From: Eutypa lata | Taxonomy: Eukaryota; Ascomycota; Sordariomycetes; Xylariales; Diatrypaceae | DNA: 64,000 bases | Direction of reading: 5' to 3' | Assembly: GCA_022661535.1 (NCBI GenBank) | Contig: JAKULF010000009.1 | Location: forward strand, 682,001 to 746,000 | Part shown: positions 1-12,550 of the stretch, piece by piece | Numbering within the stretch: position 1 is the first letter of the stretch | Layout of the letters: every line of letters starts with the position of its first letter | Notes under the pieces: model-generated | Seen by the model: the letters and a program-made list of their open reading frames with translations, nothing else | Told to the model about the DNA's origin: nothing | Database searches by the model: none | Translations under genes and position numbers: made by a program

Positions 1-3000
1 ACACTGCTCCCATGTACGGTGTTTCTGTGGCTCGATTGGCGGCCTGGTCGACAGGCTGTTCCAAGCATTGTGGAATATTTTCCAGTACCCTGGCGAAAGT
101 GCTGGAGATCCAATTTGCTTGCTCCTCAGAAAACGTGCGCCGGGAATAGAGAATATCTATCACCAGATCGCCCTCTTCCTCAGATCTGTATGATCCCGTT
201 CGAGTAGATGAAGGAGTTGCTTCGACCAGGATGTCAGCGCATCTGCCAAACTTCCCATGAGGGGTCAGTACGCAGTCTTGGTCCCCAAAATTGATGGACT
301 GCCGCAGAGATTCGTGATTTTGATAAATGAGCATCGAGCTATATCGCGTCCACGAGGGCCAATCTGTAGTCTTTTTGATAATGGAGCGGAAGCCTTGATG
401 CTGATGTGGGATGGCTGCGATCGCCTTCGCCTGCATCTGCTGAATCAACGCCCCAAACGTCATTTGGGTTTGCAGGAGAGCCCGAGCAGGCAAGAAGTTC
501 AGACAGGGCCCACACACTTCGTCTATGTTAGAAAATGACGGCAGGCTGCGGTTGGCATTTGGGCAACAGAACACAACGTCTTTTCGCCCTGTCGCGCGGG
601 AGAGCACGAGTGCCCAGGCTGCCTGAACGACGCTTGATGGCGTTCCATGGGATGTAATAACATTTTTTAGAGGTACGCGAAACTTGATGCTGTCGCAACA
701 AAAGCTTTCTGTCACTGGAACGGACGGGGTTACAAGGTAAGTCATTGACGATCCTTCTAAAGCTTCTTTCCAGAATGCCAATGATGTCGACTTGGGGACC
801 GAGTTGACATGGGATACCCAGTCGTGGAAACTTGGCCCTTCCCAAAGCATCTCTCCCATGTAGGCTCTCCGTAGATTTTGCAATACCATGTCCATGGAAA
901 TGGCGTCGTAGTGGGCGTGGTGTATTTCAAGGGTGAGTTTATAACACAATCTTCTATTGTCGGAGAGTTGATTTAGATGGAAGCGAGGCAAGTGCGTATT
1001 CATGTCTGTGTGGGAGCTCACCGAGTCTTTGGTGGCTCCTTCTAGAATAACCATGTCTTTCAATGGTACATCTTTGAGTGCTACCTGGTAGAGAGTGTTG
1101 CCGTGTTGGATGAAGAAAGTCCTAAACATCCGTTGGTGTCTGATTACCGTCTCGCACGCGCTGGTGAGATGTGAGACGCTGAGACCATTCGGAGACTCAA
1201 TTGTGAACTTATTATGCCATGCCTCACCATCAAGTTCCCCTACGGCAATCATATCAGCCTGGACATCTGTCGCCTCGGCAATGCTCTCAATATTATCCGT
1301 CACAAGGTAAGGCTGTTCACGCTTCGCTATTTGGGCGAGACAAGCCGATATGAAGGAGTTAGTGCTGGCCAATTCTCTGGTAGACCGCATTTGTCTATCG
1401 AAATTAGTATTTGTTACAGCCGGCCATTGATGACGAGCTACTGCAGTCATTTCGGAGAGAACGGGGTATTTGAACACATCAGCGACTCCCAGCACGATTC
1501 CAAGTCTGCGTGCTGCATGAGACAATCGCATTGCTCGAATAGAACTTCCCCCGATATTGAAGAAGCTATCAGATGCCTTGATAGTATCTAACGGCAAGTC
1601 AAGCGCCTGAGACCAAAGTTGCCTTAGTTCAGCCTCTAGTCCTGTTATATTTTGATCTTCCTCATCAGCCATAGTTTGTTTTGCTAGTAGAAGGGGCTTG
1701 GTAAGGTTATGCGATGTTGCATTACTGGGATCGTACAAGCCCAACTCTCTTGGTGACAACGTAGCACCAATTCTTCGAAGCGATGCCCTGTCCGTCTTGC
1801 CCGAGCTCGTGAGAGGGAGCCTATCCAGGCGAACGAAAAATTGCGGTACCATATACGTAGGAAGGGCGGCAGTTAGGGTTGATCTCAACATGACGGCTTC
1901 CCTTGCAAGTGGCGGTAGTAGCTTGGACGGTGCCTCCGCCGTTTTCGGTTGCTCAAGAGCTCCGGCGGCAAAGAATACAGCTAGACACGAATCTCTGTTC
2001 TGACTAGATGGTTTGATGAGCTCCACAGCAAGATTCCATCCTGACGTGGACGATCGTCTCAGATGATTCTCGATCTCCCCAAGCTCGATTCGCAGGCCAC
2101 GCAGCTTAACTTGGGTATCTTTGCGGCCCTGATATACCACCGTACCGTCCGCTGTCTGAACCACTAGATCTCCCGTCTTGTAACAGCGTTGTGAGACACC
2201 CAATAACTCGAACCTGCGCATCCAAGGCGGTGGATCTATGAAGACAGCCTCTGTCATGTTTGGAGCACGCAGGTATCCACGCGACACAATCGGCCCCTGG
2301 ATCATTAGTTCTCCAGGACAACCGATGGGTACTAGTTTATTATGGTCCGAAGCATCGACAATCCAATATAGACAACCACTAGGACGTCCAATGTTGAGAT
2401 GATGCTTTCCTGAACCGAAAGATACATCATGGCCGGAAGAATGGACTGTCGCCTCGGCTGGTCCATACATATTCAGTACACGAATATGTCTCCATTGCTC
2501 GACCATGTATTGCTCGAGTGGTTCGCCTGTGAGACCTAATGTACGGAGAGTGGGCACCTCCAAGGGGTCAAGGAGCGTTGCCAAAGAGGGCGTTAGGAAA
2601 GCGAAGTTCGAGCGCGTTCGCCGAATTGCTCCGGCGATGTCATCGGACCATTCCTGCACGGAGGGCATACACACGCAGCCACCTGACACCAACGTCAAGA
2701 AAATATCGAACATCGAGACATCAAATATGAAATTGAGATACTGCAAGGTCCTTGTTTCTCTAGTCATGTTGACGAGTTCCCGTCGATACTTGACGCTCGT
2801 AGATAGATTCGAGTGCGTGATCATGACGCCCTTTGGTTTCCCAGTACTCCCTGAAGTGTAGATAATGTAGCAGATGTTGGACGATTTGACGCCGCTAGAC
2901 TCGGGAGTACCAAGCGGCAAGCTTATAATAAGCTCCATATCGACAGCAACAATTTTTGGGACGTTCACTTTATCCCTGACTCTGGCCAACAACGAAGACG

Positions 3001-6000
3001 AAGCAACGATCTGCGAAGCACAGCTGTCGGACAAAACTGTTGCAATCCTTTGTGCAGGATGATCGATATCCAATGGGAGAAGAGTTCCACCAGATTTGAG
3101 GATTCCAAGCATGACCACTACAGCGGTCATAGACTTTTCAAGAAAGTAGGGTACGACTGTTCCTGCCCCCACGCCTTCTCTTTGTAGGAGTGTAGCCATC
3201 CGATCGGAGAAGTCATCAAGTTGTCCGTGATTTATGTTGTAGTCCCAGGAAAATACGGCGGGTGCTTTAGGCTGTTCCTTGGCTGCCATGTGAACTAAAT
3301 CGTGGATACAAGCATCTACACTGATGGGTGTATCATTGTGCCACACCTGCAGTAGAGAAAATTCATAGTTGCTGAGAGGTTCAAGATCGGCCAATGTAAC
3401 CGGTGCATGTGAAACGAGTTGCGCTATAGCATGCTTATATTGTTCCAGCAGAACGCCAACATCCTCGTGGGAGATGACTTGCTCGTCGAATTGCATTTCG
3501 ATTCTTGTCTCATTGGGCATAATCCTGCAACGGACCACGAGCCTAGCATCACCTAATGAATTCTTGGCTCTATTAGCCTGCACGAGCTCAATATCGCTCA
3601 ATACCGGTAGCCAAAGCGCTGCGGGACCGCTGTCAATAATAAGGACGTTTCTGAAAGAGCAAGCCGGCTCCTTGCCGTAGTCAGTCCCATGTGTTCCGTG
3701 CGTGATTTGCGTATGAAGAGACTGCGTCCATTTATTTGTGAGTTCTCGTGTGATCCGTAAAAGCGACTCCCCTGTAGGCGAGTTGGATAAATCCATCGCA
3801 CAAGGAACAATAGCACCCACTAGCCCAGCAACTCGAGCAATATTCTCCAGTGGTGCTTTGCGGCCATCAACATTGACTCCGAAATAGACTTTATCCTCCC
3901 CGGTTAGCCTGGAGAGGCATAGTGCCCAGGCAGCATGAAGTACATCAACTTCAGTGGTTGTTCTGAGACTCAGTGACTTTGAACTTGATAGCTTTATGCT
4001 CGGGGCCTCTGGAGGTATGCGTGGAAACTGCGGCGCTTCGTGGCACTGCGTAGTTTGAGCTTCCAACATATTGTCTGAGACGTCTGCACCTCGATTCGAC
4101 AAACGACGCGCAAATGAGGTAAAGGAATCCAGAAGGGGTAGAGGCTCACCATCGCACGCCTTTTTCAAAGCTTGCAGCACAAGACCGAGTGTCCAAGAAT
4201 CGTATATAGTGCGGTGCAGTGAGAGGACAAAGTATCTTTTACCACCTGGCTCATCCACCTCGCTAAATCGGCCCAATGGTCTGCCATATCTTACTGGTGA
4301 ATCTTCATCCCAGCGCAGATATTCTGAGAGAGAATCATCATAGTTCCAGTCTGGACCTGTTTTCAGCGTGACTTGGCAGACACCGTACTCTCCTAAAGAT
4401 ACAATCCTAGTACGTAGAGCAGCACAAGTTGCTGCAATAAGGTTGAAAATCTCCTGGAGCCTGGTACTCGACATATGCCTGCCTACATTGAAGATGTATT
4501 GGTCCATGGTGCCATTGCTCCCCTGAATAGACCATTCAATATTTTGACTCTGAAAAGGTGTACAAGGATGGATGTCTTCGATCTGGCTGCTGGCGATCTC
4601 GCATTGGGCAGCTGCCTTGCGATAAACAGTTCTGGCAATATCTTGCGCTGCGAAGAGAGAGGTAGGTTTATTGATTGACGTCTCAAGAGCTTCAATAGAT
4701 TGCTCTGGATTGGAGACAATCTTTAGAACTACCGTGGTAAACAATTCTGCAACCTCTGTTACAAAGGACCGCGAAATTTTAGAAGGATCATACAGCATCT
4801 TAGCAACAATGCTGTCATCGTCGTAGCCTATCCCAAGTGTAACAGCATACTAGTAGGGGTATTACATTAGTGTTCGTGTATTAAGCATTGTAAAAAGATG
4901 ATAACTTACCTCGTTATGTCCACGTAGCTGCAGATGCTCTACTCGTATCTCACTTGTGCCGACAGGGTCCTCTGGCCAAAGACGGTAAATGGTCATGATA
5001 GTATCGAATAGGGGTGATTGGCCAACGTTGATAGCCTCATGAATCTCACCTAAGGAACAAGCGGCGTGTTCCAAGGCACGCAACGCGTCATCGTTTGTCT
5101 CCCTCAGTAGCTCGGTGAGTTTTGTGTTGGATGCCGTCTCGAACTTATAGATGGCCATAGCGAGGAGCGGTCCCAGTGTATTATCGGCTCCCTCAAGAAA
5201 TCCTAGGTGGGAATGCAAGCACCCGAAAGATAACGATTGAGCTCCAGTACATTGACGTAACACGATGCCCCACGCAACTTGAAGTAAGTTGGCCATGGTC
5301 ACGCCGTAGTGTCGGCAAAATGAGTTCAAACGGCGGGAATCCTTGATTGGAACATCGCAAAGGTCTGAACCCTTCTCTACGATCTTTGATTCATAGAAAT
5401 CAAGCTTGGGGATGAGACAAGGCTTGAGTCGGGATAGATGAGCTGCCCAGTACTCCAGAGCTACTTCTTTGTGCTGAGCGTTCCAGGCGAGATACTCAGC
5501 AAGATCGTGGCCCCTCTGTAGACTCGTCGCACTGGTATATGCCTGAACAAGTTGCGTACCGATAAGGCGCACGGATCTCTCATCGAACAGAGCGTGGTTG
5601 ATATGAAGGGTCGCGTACACCGTAGAACTAGAAACTCGAGTAAGATGGAGGTGGTGTGATGGTTGCGCCGCATTAAAAACGGGTGGCTTAAGAGTATCTA
5701 GTATTGATCCCACTGTGGCCTGCTTCGGATCCGCAGTGGAATCTGACATAGAGGGGCTAACAGTCTTCAGAATGACTTGCTGGAAGGCACTCTTGGCTTC
5801 GTAGCTCACCAAGATGGTCCTAAGGATGGGTTGAGCCAAGCATACAGCCTTCCATGCCGCTGTCACTCTTTCAACGTCCACTCCTTCACTAGAGTTCGTT
5901 GGTGTCAATTTCATGGTAATTTGCATCCAGTATTGATGGTTAGAGTTCTTCAACTGGGAAAAGAGAATGCCCTCCTGTATTGGCGAGCAAGGGAGCACCT

Positions 6001-9000
6001 TATCCACGGTGGACATGTCTATGCCTATTGTATTAAGGTGAGTTTGAAGCCCTCTGAGGACCACATAATCCATATGAAGTAAGGGTGTCTCGCTCAGCGT
6101 CAGTCTTGGCTCACAGCAGGGAAGTTGAGACGCAAAGTCCTTAAGGGTTGCCTCCAAATTTGTGGCCCAGGAGGCAAGGCGTTCTTGATGTGCCATGCAC
6201 CTGTCATAGAAGATTCGTAATTTCAATCGCCTGTCACAGCGCTCAGCGAAGACTTTCAAGAGGCCTGGGTAGACAGGCGCTATAAACTGGTTCAGCCCCA
6301 CTGGTTTCTCTTCAAGCTCCTGAAAGACAACTAGTATTTCAACATCGGACTGGTTGATAGGATTAGGTCCAATCATATGAGATGCAAAAGCACTTGATGC
6401 ATCTCGTAGCACTGGCCTGTAGCCGTCTTTAACCATAACAACAGCTTCACGCACTGAACGTTCAGGCCCGATATCTGCGATGACAGGCACAAGAGTGGTG
6501 AAACAGCCAACTGTGAAGGATGTGTTCAGGGATACGTTATTAACGGCTTCCCGTCCATCAACTTGGCTGTATAAAGCAGGTGCGCCTCGGTCGGGGAAGG
6601 TCTTTGTGAATGAAAGTAATATAGTCGCCAACAGCAACTCGGCTGGTTTGGTATTGAATGGGCGGTTGCAATCTTTCAAGATAGACTCGGCTACATCGGC
6701 ATCAACGGTAAGTTGATGCTCAACCATTGGGTGAATACAAGCTGTGTGTTTTTGTAAACCCCAAAACTCAGTATCCGCTCTTGGAAATTCCAAGCGATTC
6801 GTTGTCCTGGACGCCTGTTCGACCTGTGCATGAACCCATTGAGCAAAAGATGCACTCGAAGGTAGAGCCGACACCGGGTTCATAAGTAGGGCCTCTACAT
6901 CTTTGCATATAATCCTCCAGGAAGACCTATCGATGAGACAGTGTGAAGTGAGGAGTAAGAGAGGTAGACTTTCGTTCTTCTGACTGAAGATCAGATCTGC
7001 TACAAGAAGAGACTCTTGTGCGGAAACAAACGGCTCCAGCATGCTGGTTTTGTGGACTTCGTCGAAGTCTTGAGTTTTGACGGAGTGCGTCCGCAAGCGT
7101 ACCTGGGCTTCGGGCACCGACAATACCTTTTGAGCCCATGTTCCGTTGTGCTTTACCAAACGAGCGCGAAGCATTTCATGGTGATTGACAAGTTTAATGA
7201 GTGCGTTTTCAACTGAAATCACTGTCATATTCACGTCCTGGTCAGCGAAGCCGCACTGGAAGCTGCTTGTTTGTGACATCATCTCGGATATGTTAGGAGA
7301 AAGTAATCGCTGGAAAGGCGATAAGGGGACATAAGAAACACCCTCCGCGATATTGAACAGGTCGTCCGTCAAGAGAGAGGAATGACCGGGAAGCAGCTCG
7401 CTGGTACTAGCCACATTGGCAAGGCTCTCGCTCCGCAGGAGTGTGGCAACTGATACCCTCAAACCGCGCTTCCTGCATTTAGTGGCAACGCTTATTGCTA
7501 AGATTGAGTCACCACCCAGCCTTATGAAAGAGCTCTCGCGTCCTATCTCACCCTCAGGCACAGACAACGTTATAGACCATGTGATCTGAAGTGTCCGCTC
7601 TACTTCTGACATGGGCGGCGTTAGTGCGTCTTTATCGAGGTCCCCAAGTCGTTTCGGCTCCCATTGTGCAAGCCACAGTTTGATTGAACGTCGATCTATC
7701 TTCAATGATGCTGTCCGAGGCAGATCTTCGACCACTCGCCAAATCGTTGGTACCATGTACGATGGTAACAGAGAAGCCGCCGTCTCTCTAATTCTTTCGA
7801 GATGTTCCTCAATCTTTGGTCGAAACTCTGCAGAAAATTCCTTTAAAGCCGTCTTCGTTGGCAGGCGAGGATCTTTCAGACTGAGAATAGCCACCAAAGC
7901 TTTGTGGCCGCTCTCTGTGCTGGTGGCGGTTTGAATGGCTGCAATTGCATGGCGAACAGCCGTACAGGAGCTCAGAACCTTCTCAACCTCCCCAAGTTCA
8001 ACTCGTTGACCGCTAATCTTGACCTGGTTGTCACGACGTCCGATGTACTCGAGACTACCATCTGGATTATACCTGGCCAAGTCTCCGGTACGGTACATTC
8101 TCTGAGGCATCGCTGATGGTTGTCTTTTGCGGGGAGGCGCCCAACGCGGCGGGGAGATGAAAGAAGCCGCCGTTTGATCTTGATCGTTCAGATAACCACG
8201 GGCCACGCCCGAACTCTCCACTACCATTTCCCCCACACCGCCGATTGGCATCAGCTTATCGGCATTTCTTTCATCCACAATCCAGATCGCGCTTGCAAGA
8301 GGCCTGCCGATGCTTTCTGGATAAAGTGAATTAGGTCTCGATTCTGCCATAGCGCTGACACAAGCTGTTTCGCTTGGTCCCCAGGCATTAAAGAAGCGAG
8401 CATGGCCTGACCACATCCTGGCCGATTCCAAGTCGACGGGCTCGCCTATTGACATCAAAGTCTTCAAGCTTGGCGCTTCTTGAGGGGCGATCATTCGAAG
8501 TACCGTCGGAGTGAAAATGGCACAGTCTACTTTTTGAGATTGAATGAAGTCTGCAATATAAGACTCGCGTGCCTCTTCAGAGGGTATACAGATGCAGCCA
8601 CCGAATAACAGCGTCCCGAGAATCTCGGCTATGCTCATGTCCCACACAAAGGCAGCGAACTGAAGCATTCGCATTTCTGGTCTCCAGCCCATTTGCCGGC
8701 CGATCGCTTTCAGCGAAGAGACAAGATTGCGATGTTCAAGGACATGTCCTTTCGGGATTCCTGTACTGCCGCTGGTGAATAATATGAAAGCTGCCTGGGA
8801 TGAATTGTCCTGTCTGCTGGGTTGTTGGTCTATGGCGATGGACGACTGAGTTACCGACTGGGCACTGATGACCTTTATGTTACTCGGTGGAAAGCCTGCT
8901 AAAGAGTCGACTTGCATTGCGGAAGTCAATATCATTGCGGCCTTTGAAGCAGAAACAATCGTCTCTTTACGAGCAAAGGGGAATTCCGGGTCGATTGGTA

Positions 9001-10582
9001 CACAGACAGCCCCTGCTTTTAAAACGGCAAGTTGAGCAACCACTGCCCAGATGGACTTTTCGAAAACAAGTCCGATAGCATCCTCCATGCTAATTCCCTT
9101 GCGCTGGAGCTCGTCAGCGATAGAATCTGACATTCTGTCGAGCTGAATATAGGTGGCGTGGCCGTCAGGACCCTCGAGGGCGTCATCGTTCGGTCGGTCT
9201 CGAACAATGTCCCTAAACATGTCATGTAGGCTTTGTGGGTACGGCTCTGGAATTGTTTCGTTCCACTCCAGGATTTCGCGACGGTCATGAGGATTGAGAA
9301 GCTGTAGTTGGTCAAGACGAGTGCCTGCGGGAGATTGGAGTAGCAAATGCAGAATATGTTCGAATTGCCTGATTATTCGGTGCGTCTGTAGCTTGCAGAG
9401 CACATGTTCGTCATATAACACCTCGACAGAGAGACCCGTGTCATCCAGGACTATCGACAAACACAAGCCGTACGGGAGATGAGGCTCGTACTCGCCATGG
9501 ATCTCCATGTCAGAATTAGAATAGTCACGGCCATCGTCGGTGGGTGTTCTAAAGTTTAAAAGCGTCGTGAACCTTGAGGCAGCCCTGGCAGCTTCACTAA
9601 CGGAGCGGATTCTTGTCAATCCATACTGCAGGGCAGGAGACTTCAGAGCTTCTCGACGCTCCTTTGCTAGCTCTTTAATGACCAGTCCAATGGTTGAATT
9701 GCTCTTCAGATTGACCTGCACTGGTATAGTAACTATGGTGGGACCCCAGGTAGACTCGAGACCACGAAGCGCAGGAAGACGGCCAGAGAGAACTCTTCCA
9801 AAGGCAACACTTTCGGCATTTGTGTACGATGCAACAGTCATCACCCATGCTGTCTCTATGTAAGAAGACATGAGCCCAAGAGGAATGTTGGATCCCCCGG
9901 GTCCAAAGAAGATACGGGCCTTGAGTCTCTGGGAGGCATCAGACGTGTGTTCTGGGTCGACGTTTGGGAATACAGTTGGGTGGCCACTGAACCTGGACGC
10001 CCAGAATGACTTGGCTATAGTCTCGTCGATAGAAGAGCAATACTTCACAAATAGCTTGAAGTCTGCATGTAGTGGTAACGGTTGACCATGGTATGCACGT
10101 GACATGTTGTCAAACATTCTATGGTACGTGCCGCCGTCCGCAATTGCATGGTGCGTGGTGAGGACGAGACTCCGTTCAACGAGTGCAGCCCTGAATAGGG
10201 GGGAGCCGAGGTGCATGGGAGCTGATTTCTCATGGTCCAGGACCTGCTCAAGGCTTTGCAAAGGGCGCGCAATGCCAGGAATCTCGTTGAGGACGACTTG
10301 CGAAAGGCCAAACTCGCAGTGGACAATCCTGGTACGCAGAATTGGATTCGCCAAAACAACTTGACGCAGAGCATGACAAAAACGTTCTGTATCGACTGAA
10401 GGAGCTAGGGTTGCGTAGATGCAATTGATGTATATTCGCTCAATTGGTTGGGCCATGATGCCTACCTGAAGCGGCGTGCAAGGGTAGATATCCTCGATAT
10501 CGCGTAACTGAACACCGCACACATTGGCAATGTCCTCGAGAATGTATTCATTGGATGATGGCGTATCCTTAGGCGCAGGCAT
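1..10582 (-). CDS. Multimodular nonribosomal peptide synthetase, C-A-T-E-C-C-A-T-C, continues past left edge
   Basis: Assembles a peptide on carrier domains. Start is the ATG at 10582; exon 1 is 4910-10582 (1891 codons), a 60-nt phase-0 intron occupies 4850-4909 (GTAAGT..CTACTAG), and exon 2 stays open from 4849 to base 1, giving at least 3507 residues. Domains by residue: C1 25-430 (HHAIADG at 144-150), A1 445-970 (TSGSTGIPKG, NAWGPSE, YRTGDLAR, LKIDR), T1 1000-1065 (GGDSI), E 1085-1490 (SHCLID..SWRI, VGCFTTLVPV), C2 1525-1940 (INHALFDE), C3 about 1980-2385 (LHRTIYDSWT), A2 2400-2900 (TSGSTGKPKG, NMYGPAE, YKTGDL, SGKTDR), T2 about 2960-3025 (GGSSI), C4 from about 3045 (HHAHYDA). It begins directly with a C domain, as expected if an acyl chain from the neighbouring PKS is the starter (inference). 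The E domain predicts a D-residue from A1. Substrates cannot be read reliably. Confidence 0.95.
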
Positions 10583-11264
10583 ACTTTCACGTTGACCTCT
10601 GAATAAAGTAATGAAAGGGGATATAAGACGGGATTGATTTCAACGGGGTGAGCTAAAATCTGCTTAATAGTAATCGTAAGAAATGTTGTCCATACACACG
10701 GCCAGACAGAGCATTAAATAATACCCTGTGCTATAAGTCTTCACGAGCAAGAAGATGTTTCACTGGGAATCAGATATAAGGTCATATGGAGTATAGGCTA
10801 GTAACGGCAGCGGCACTCTGTTCTGCGGGTTACACTTACACGGAAATGGTCGAGAAGATCTGCAATTGAGTTGCGATGTGCGCCTTCACGAGGATAGACG
10901 TCGTCACAACCTTAGCTAAGGTGTCTAGGTGCTTTGAGCAGGGCTCAGTCCAATGTTACACGGCTGGGCAGCGACCTAGCAGCCAGCCATGAACGTGAAG
11001 ACTAGACCGGAACGAACTACTTGCAGCAGACAGGGGCCGAAATGGGCCGACTGGGCTCACACAGACGGGCCGGTCCGTCCCCAAGTAGGTCCTCTTCGGC
11101 ATTCCCATCGCTTGGCGATCGCGGCGATCATGGCGGTGAGCATTCAGCCCGGACTTCCAGAATCCGGGACAATCGATAATGTATATGGGTAGGTAGTATG
11201 TTCAGCTTTTCCGCGGGCAGATCTTGAGCCAGCTCTTCGGCTGATTCATAGGTGGAACCGGCAC

Positions 11265-11680
11265 ACCTTACTTAATTTTACGAATATATAACAGTTTAGC
11301 AAATTGTGTTATAAATAATACTAATAAAAGAAATTTATATCGGTTTTAAAATTTTAAAGTTATAAAATTGTATTTATAATTAATTTTAATATTATTTAAA
11401 ATATAATTAAATAATAATAAATAAGTTACAAAATAATATATATAAATTAAAATTAAATTAAAATTAAAAAATAATTTCTTAAACATTATTTTAATATATT
11501 TTATTTATTATATAAAATTATATATATATATTTAATTTTATTTAAATAATATTAATAATTATAATATAAATTATATTTAAAAAGGTTCAAACGTATAAGG
11601 TTTTGTTTTTATTTTAAAGTAATTATTAATGAAAATTATAACCATGATTTATTATTTAATTTAAAGATACAAGTATAAAT
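11265..11680. repeat. AT-rich, RIP-like relic between NRPS and PKS
   Basis: Roughly 400 bases are almost only A and T, with runs of TTTATA and AATTAAA and abrupt edges against normal-GC DNA. This is the composition left when a small repeated element is heavily mutated by RIP. No ends, inverted repeats or coding remains can be recognised, so the original element type is unknown. Confidence 0.6.
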
Positions 11681-11984
11681 ACGCCGAAAGAAAGGGTGGT
11701 CTGTGGGAGAGAGGTTTGTCTTACCTTTAACTTGCGTAAGCTATGTAGTGCGACGGCGCACAACTCACTTGGTCGGCGATGTGGAGATCAAATAATATAT
11801 TCTGTCCCTACATTATCTCATCGATGTCGACGTTAGGTACCACTTTTGGAAAATCCCCGCGGAGATAAATCTACCAGCCTACGCGTTTGTTGTGACTGTT
11901 GGTCCTCCTGAATTGCCGTGTTGCTTCTTACTCCATAATACGGTGCCGAAAGTGTTAGGCTGAGATTCTCTTTTCCGATAAGGA

Positions 11985-12271
11985 TGTGAACGCTTGGAAT
12001 TACGGATTTATTTACTCAATAATTCTTTTTAGTCACGAGGTCCATCATGTGTTCCGTTTTGATGTGTACGACCAAGAAGGTCGTTCATGATCTATATACA
12101 AAATAATGGTACGTATATTTGATGTCTTCTTGCCGTTCCGGGCAACCATAATTGTTGTTGGCTTTTATTAGGCGTTCTTGCGGTCATCGCATGACCTGTA
12201 GGTGTTGGCACGCAGCTCGTATCGGCCGTTATAATGCAGCCAACACTACCTAGCTCCATTTCTCGTGATAC
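11985..12271 (+). repeat. Dispersed LTR-like repeat, copy A
   Basis: Shares blocks in the same order with copies at 25594-25890 and 41236-41531: GTACGACC, AGGTCGT, an ATACAAAATAA..GGTAC block, TTGGCTTTTATTAGGC, TCGCATGACCT, GCAGCCAACA and CTCCATT. It starts near TGTGAACGCTTGG and ends near CTCGTGATA, the decayed counterpart of CCGTGTGACA in the other copies. The TG..CA-type ends, the length of about 290 bp and the absence of internal coding sequence suggest a solo LTR or part of one. Confidence 0.6.
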
Positions 12272-12550
12272 CTTAAGCCTAGGTTACTATGACTGCATTC
12301 GGGCTACAACAGTTCATTCACAGTCTTTGCAATCATCTATTATTCCTACCAGAACGAGCGTAGTACATCGGTAATCAGGATGCCCAGTCAAGATCACACG
12401 ACTCCGTGCTACATAGTCGGCCATATAATATTTATACTTCTTTTCCCTCGTGTAGTTTTCCTGTCCTGAACCTTTGCATCAAACTTGAATCACTTGTTAA
12501 ATCACCTTCAGTTAGAAAGCTCATACAAAACCAACGAAAGTCACTCCACC

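Larger units (their letters stand above)
10583..12550. promoter_or_regulatory. Divergent NRPS/PKS intergenic region
   Basis: The two biosynthetic genes start back to back here, so this 1.97-kb stretch must hold both promoters, and shared control by one pathway regulator would be natural (inference). I cannot point to a defined operator. The interval also contains a very AT-rich block (about 11265-11680) and a dispersed repeat copy (11985-12271), listed separately, which push the two promoters apart. The PKS start sits in a strong context (CCACCATG). I see no other gene in the interval. Confidence 0.6.
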
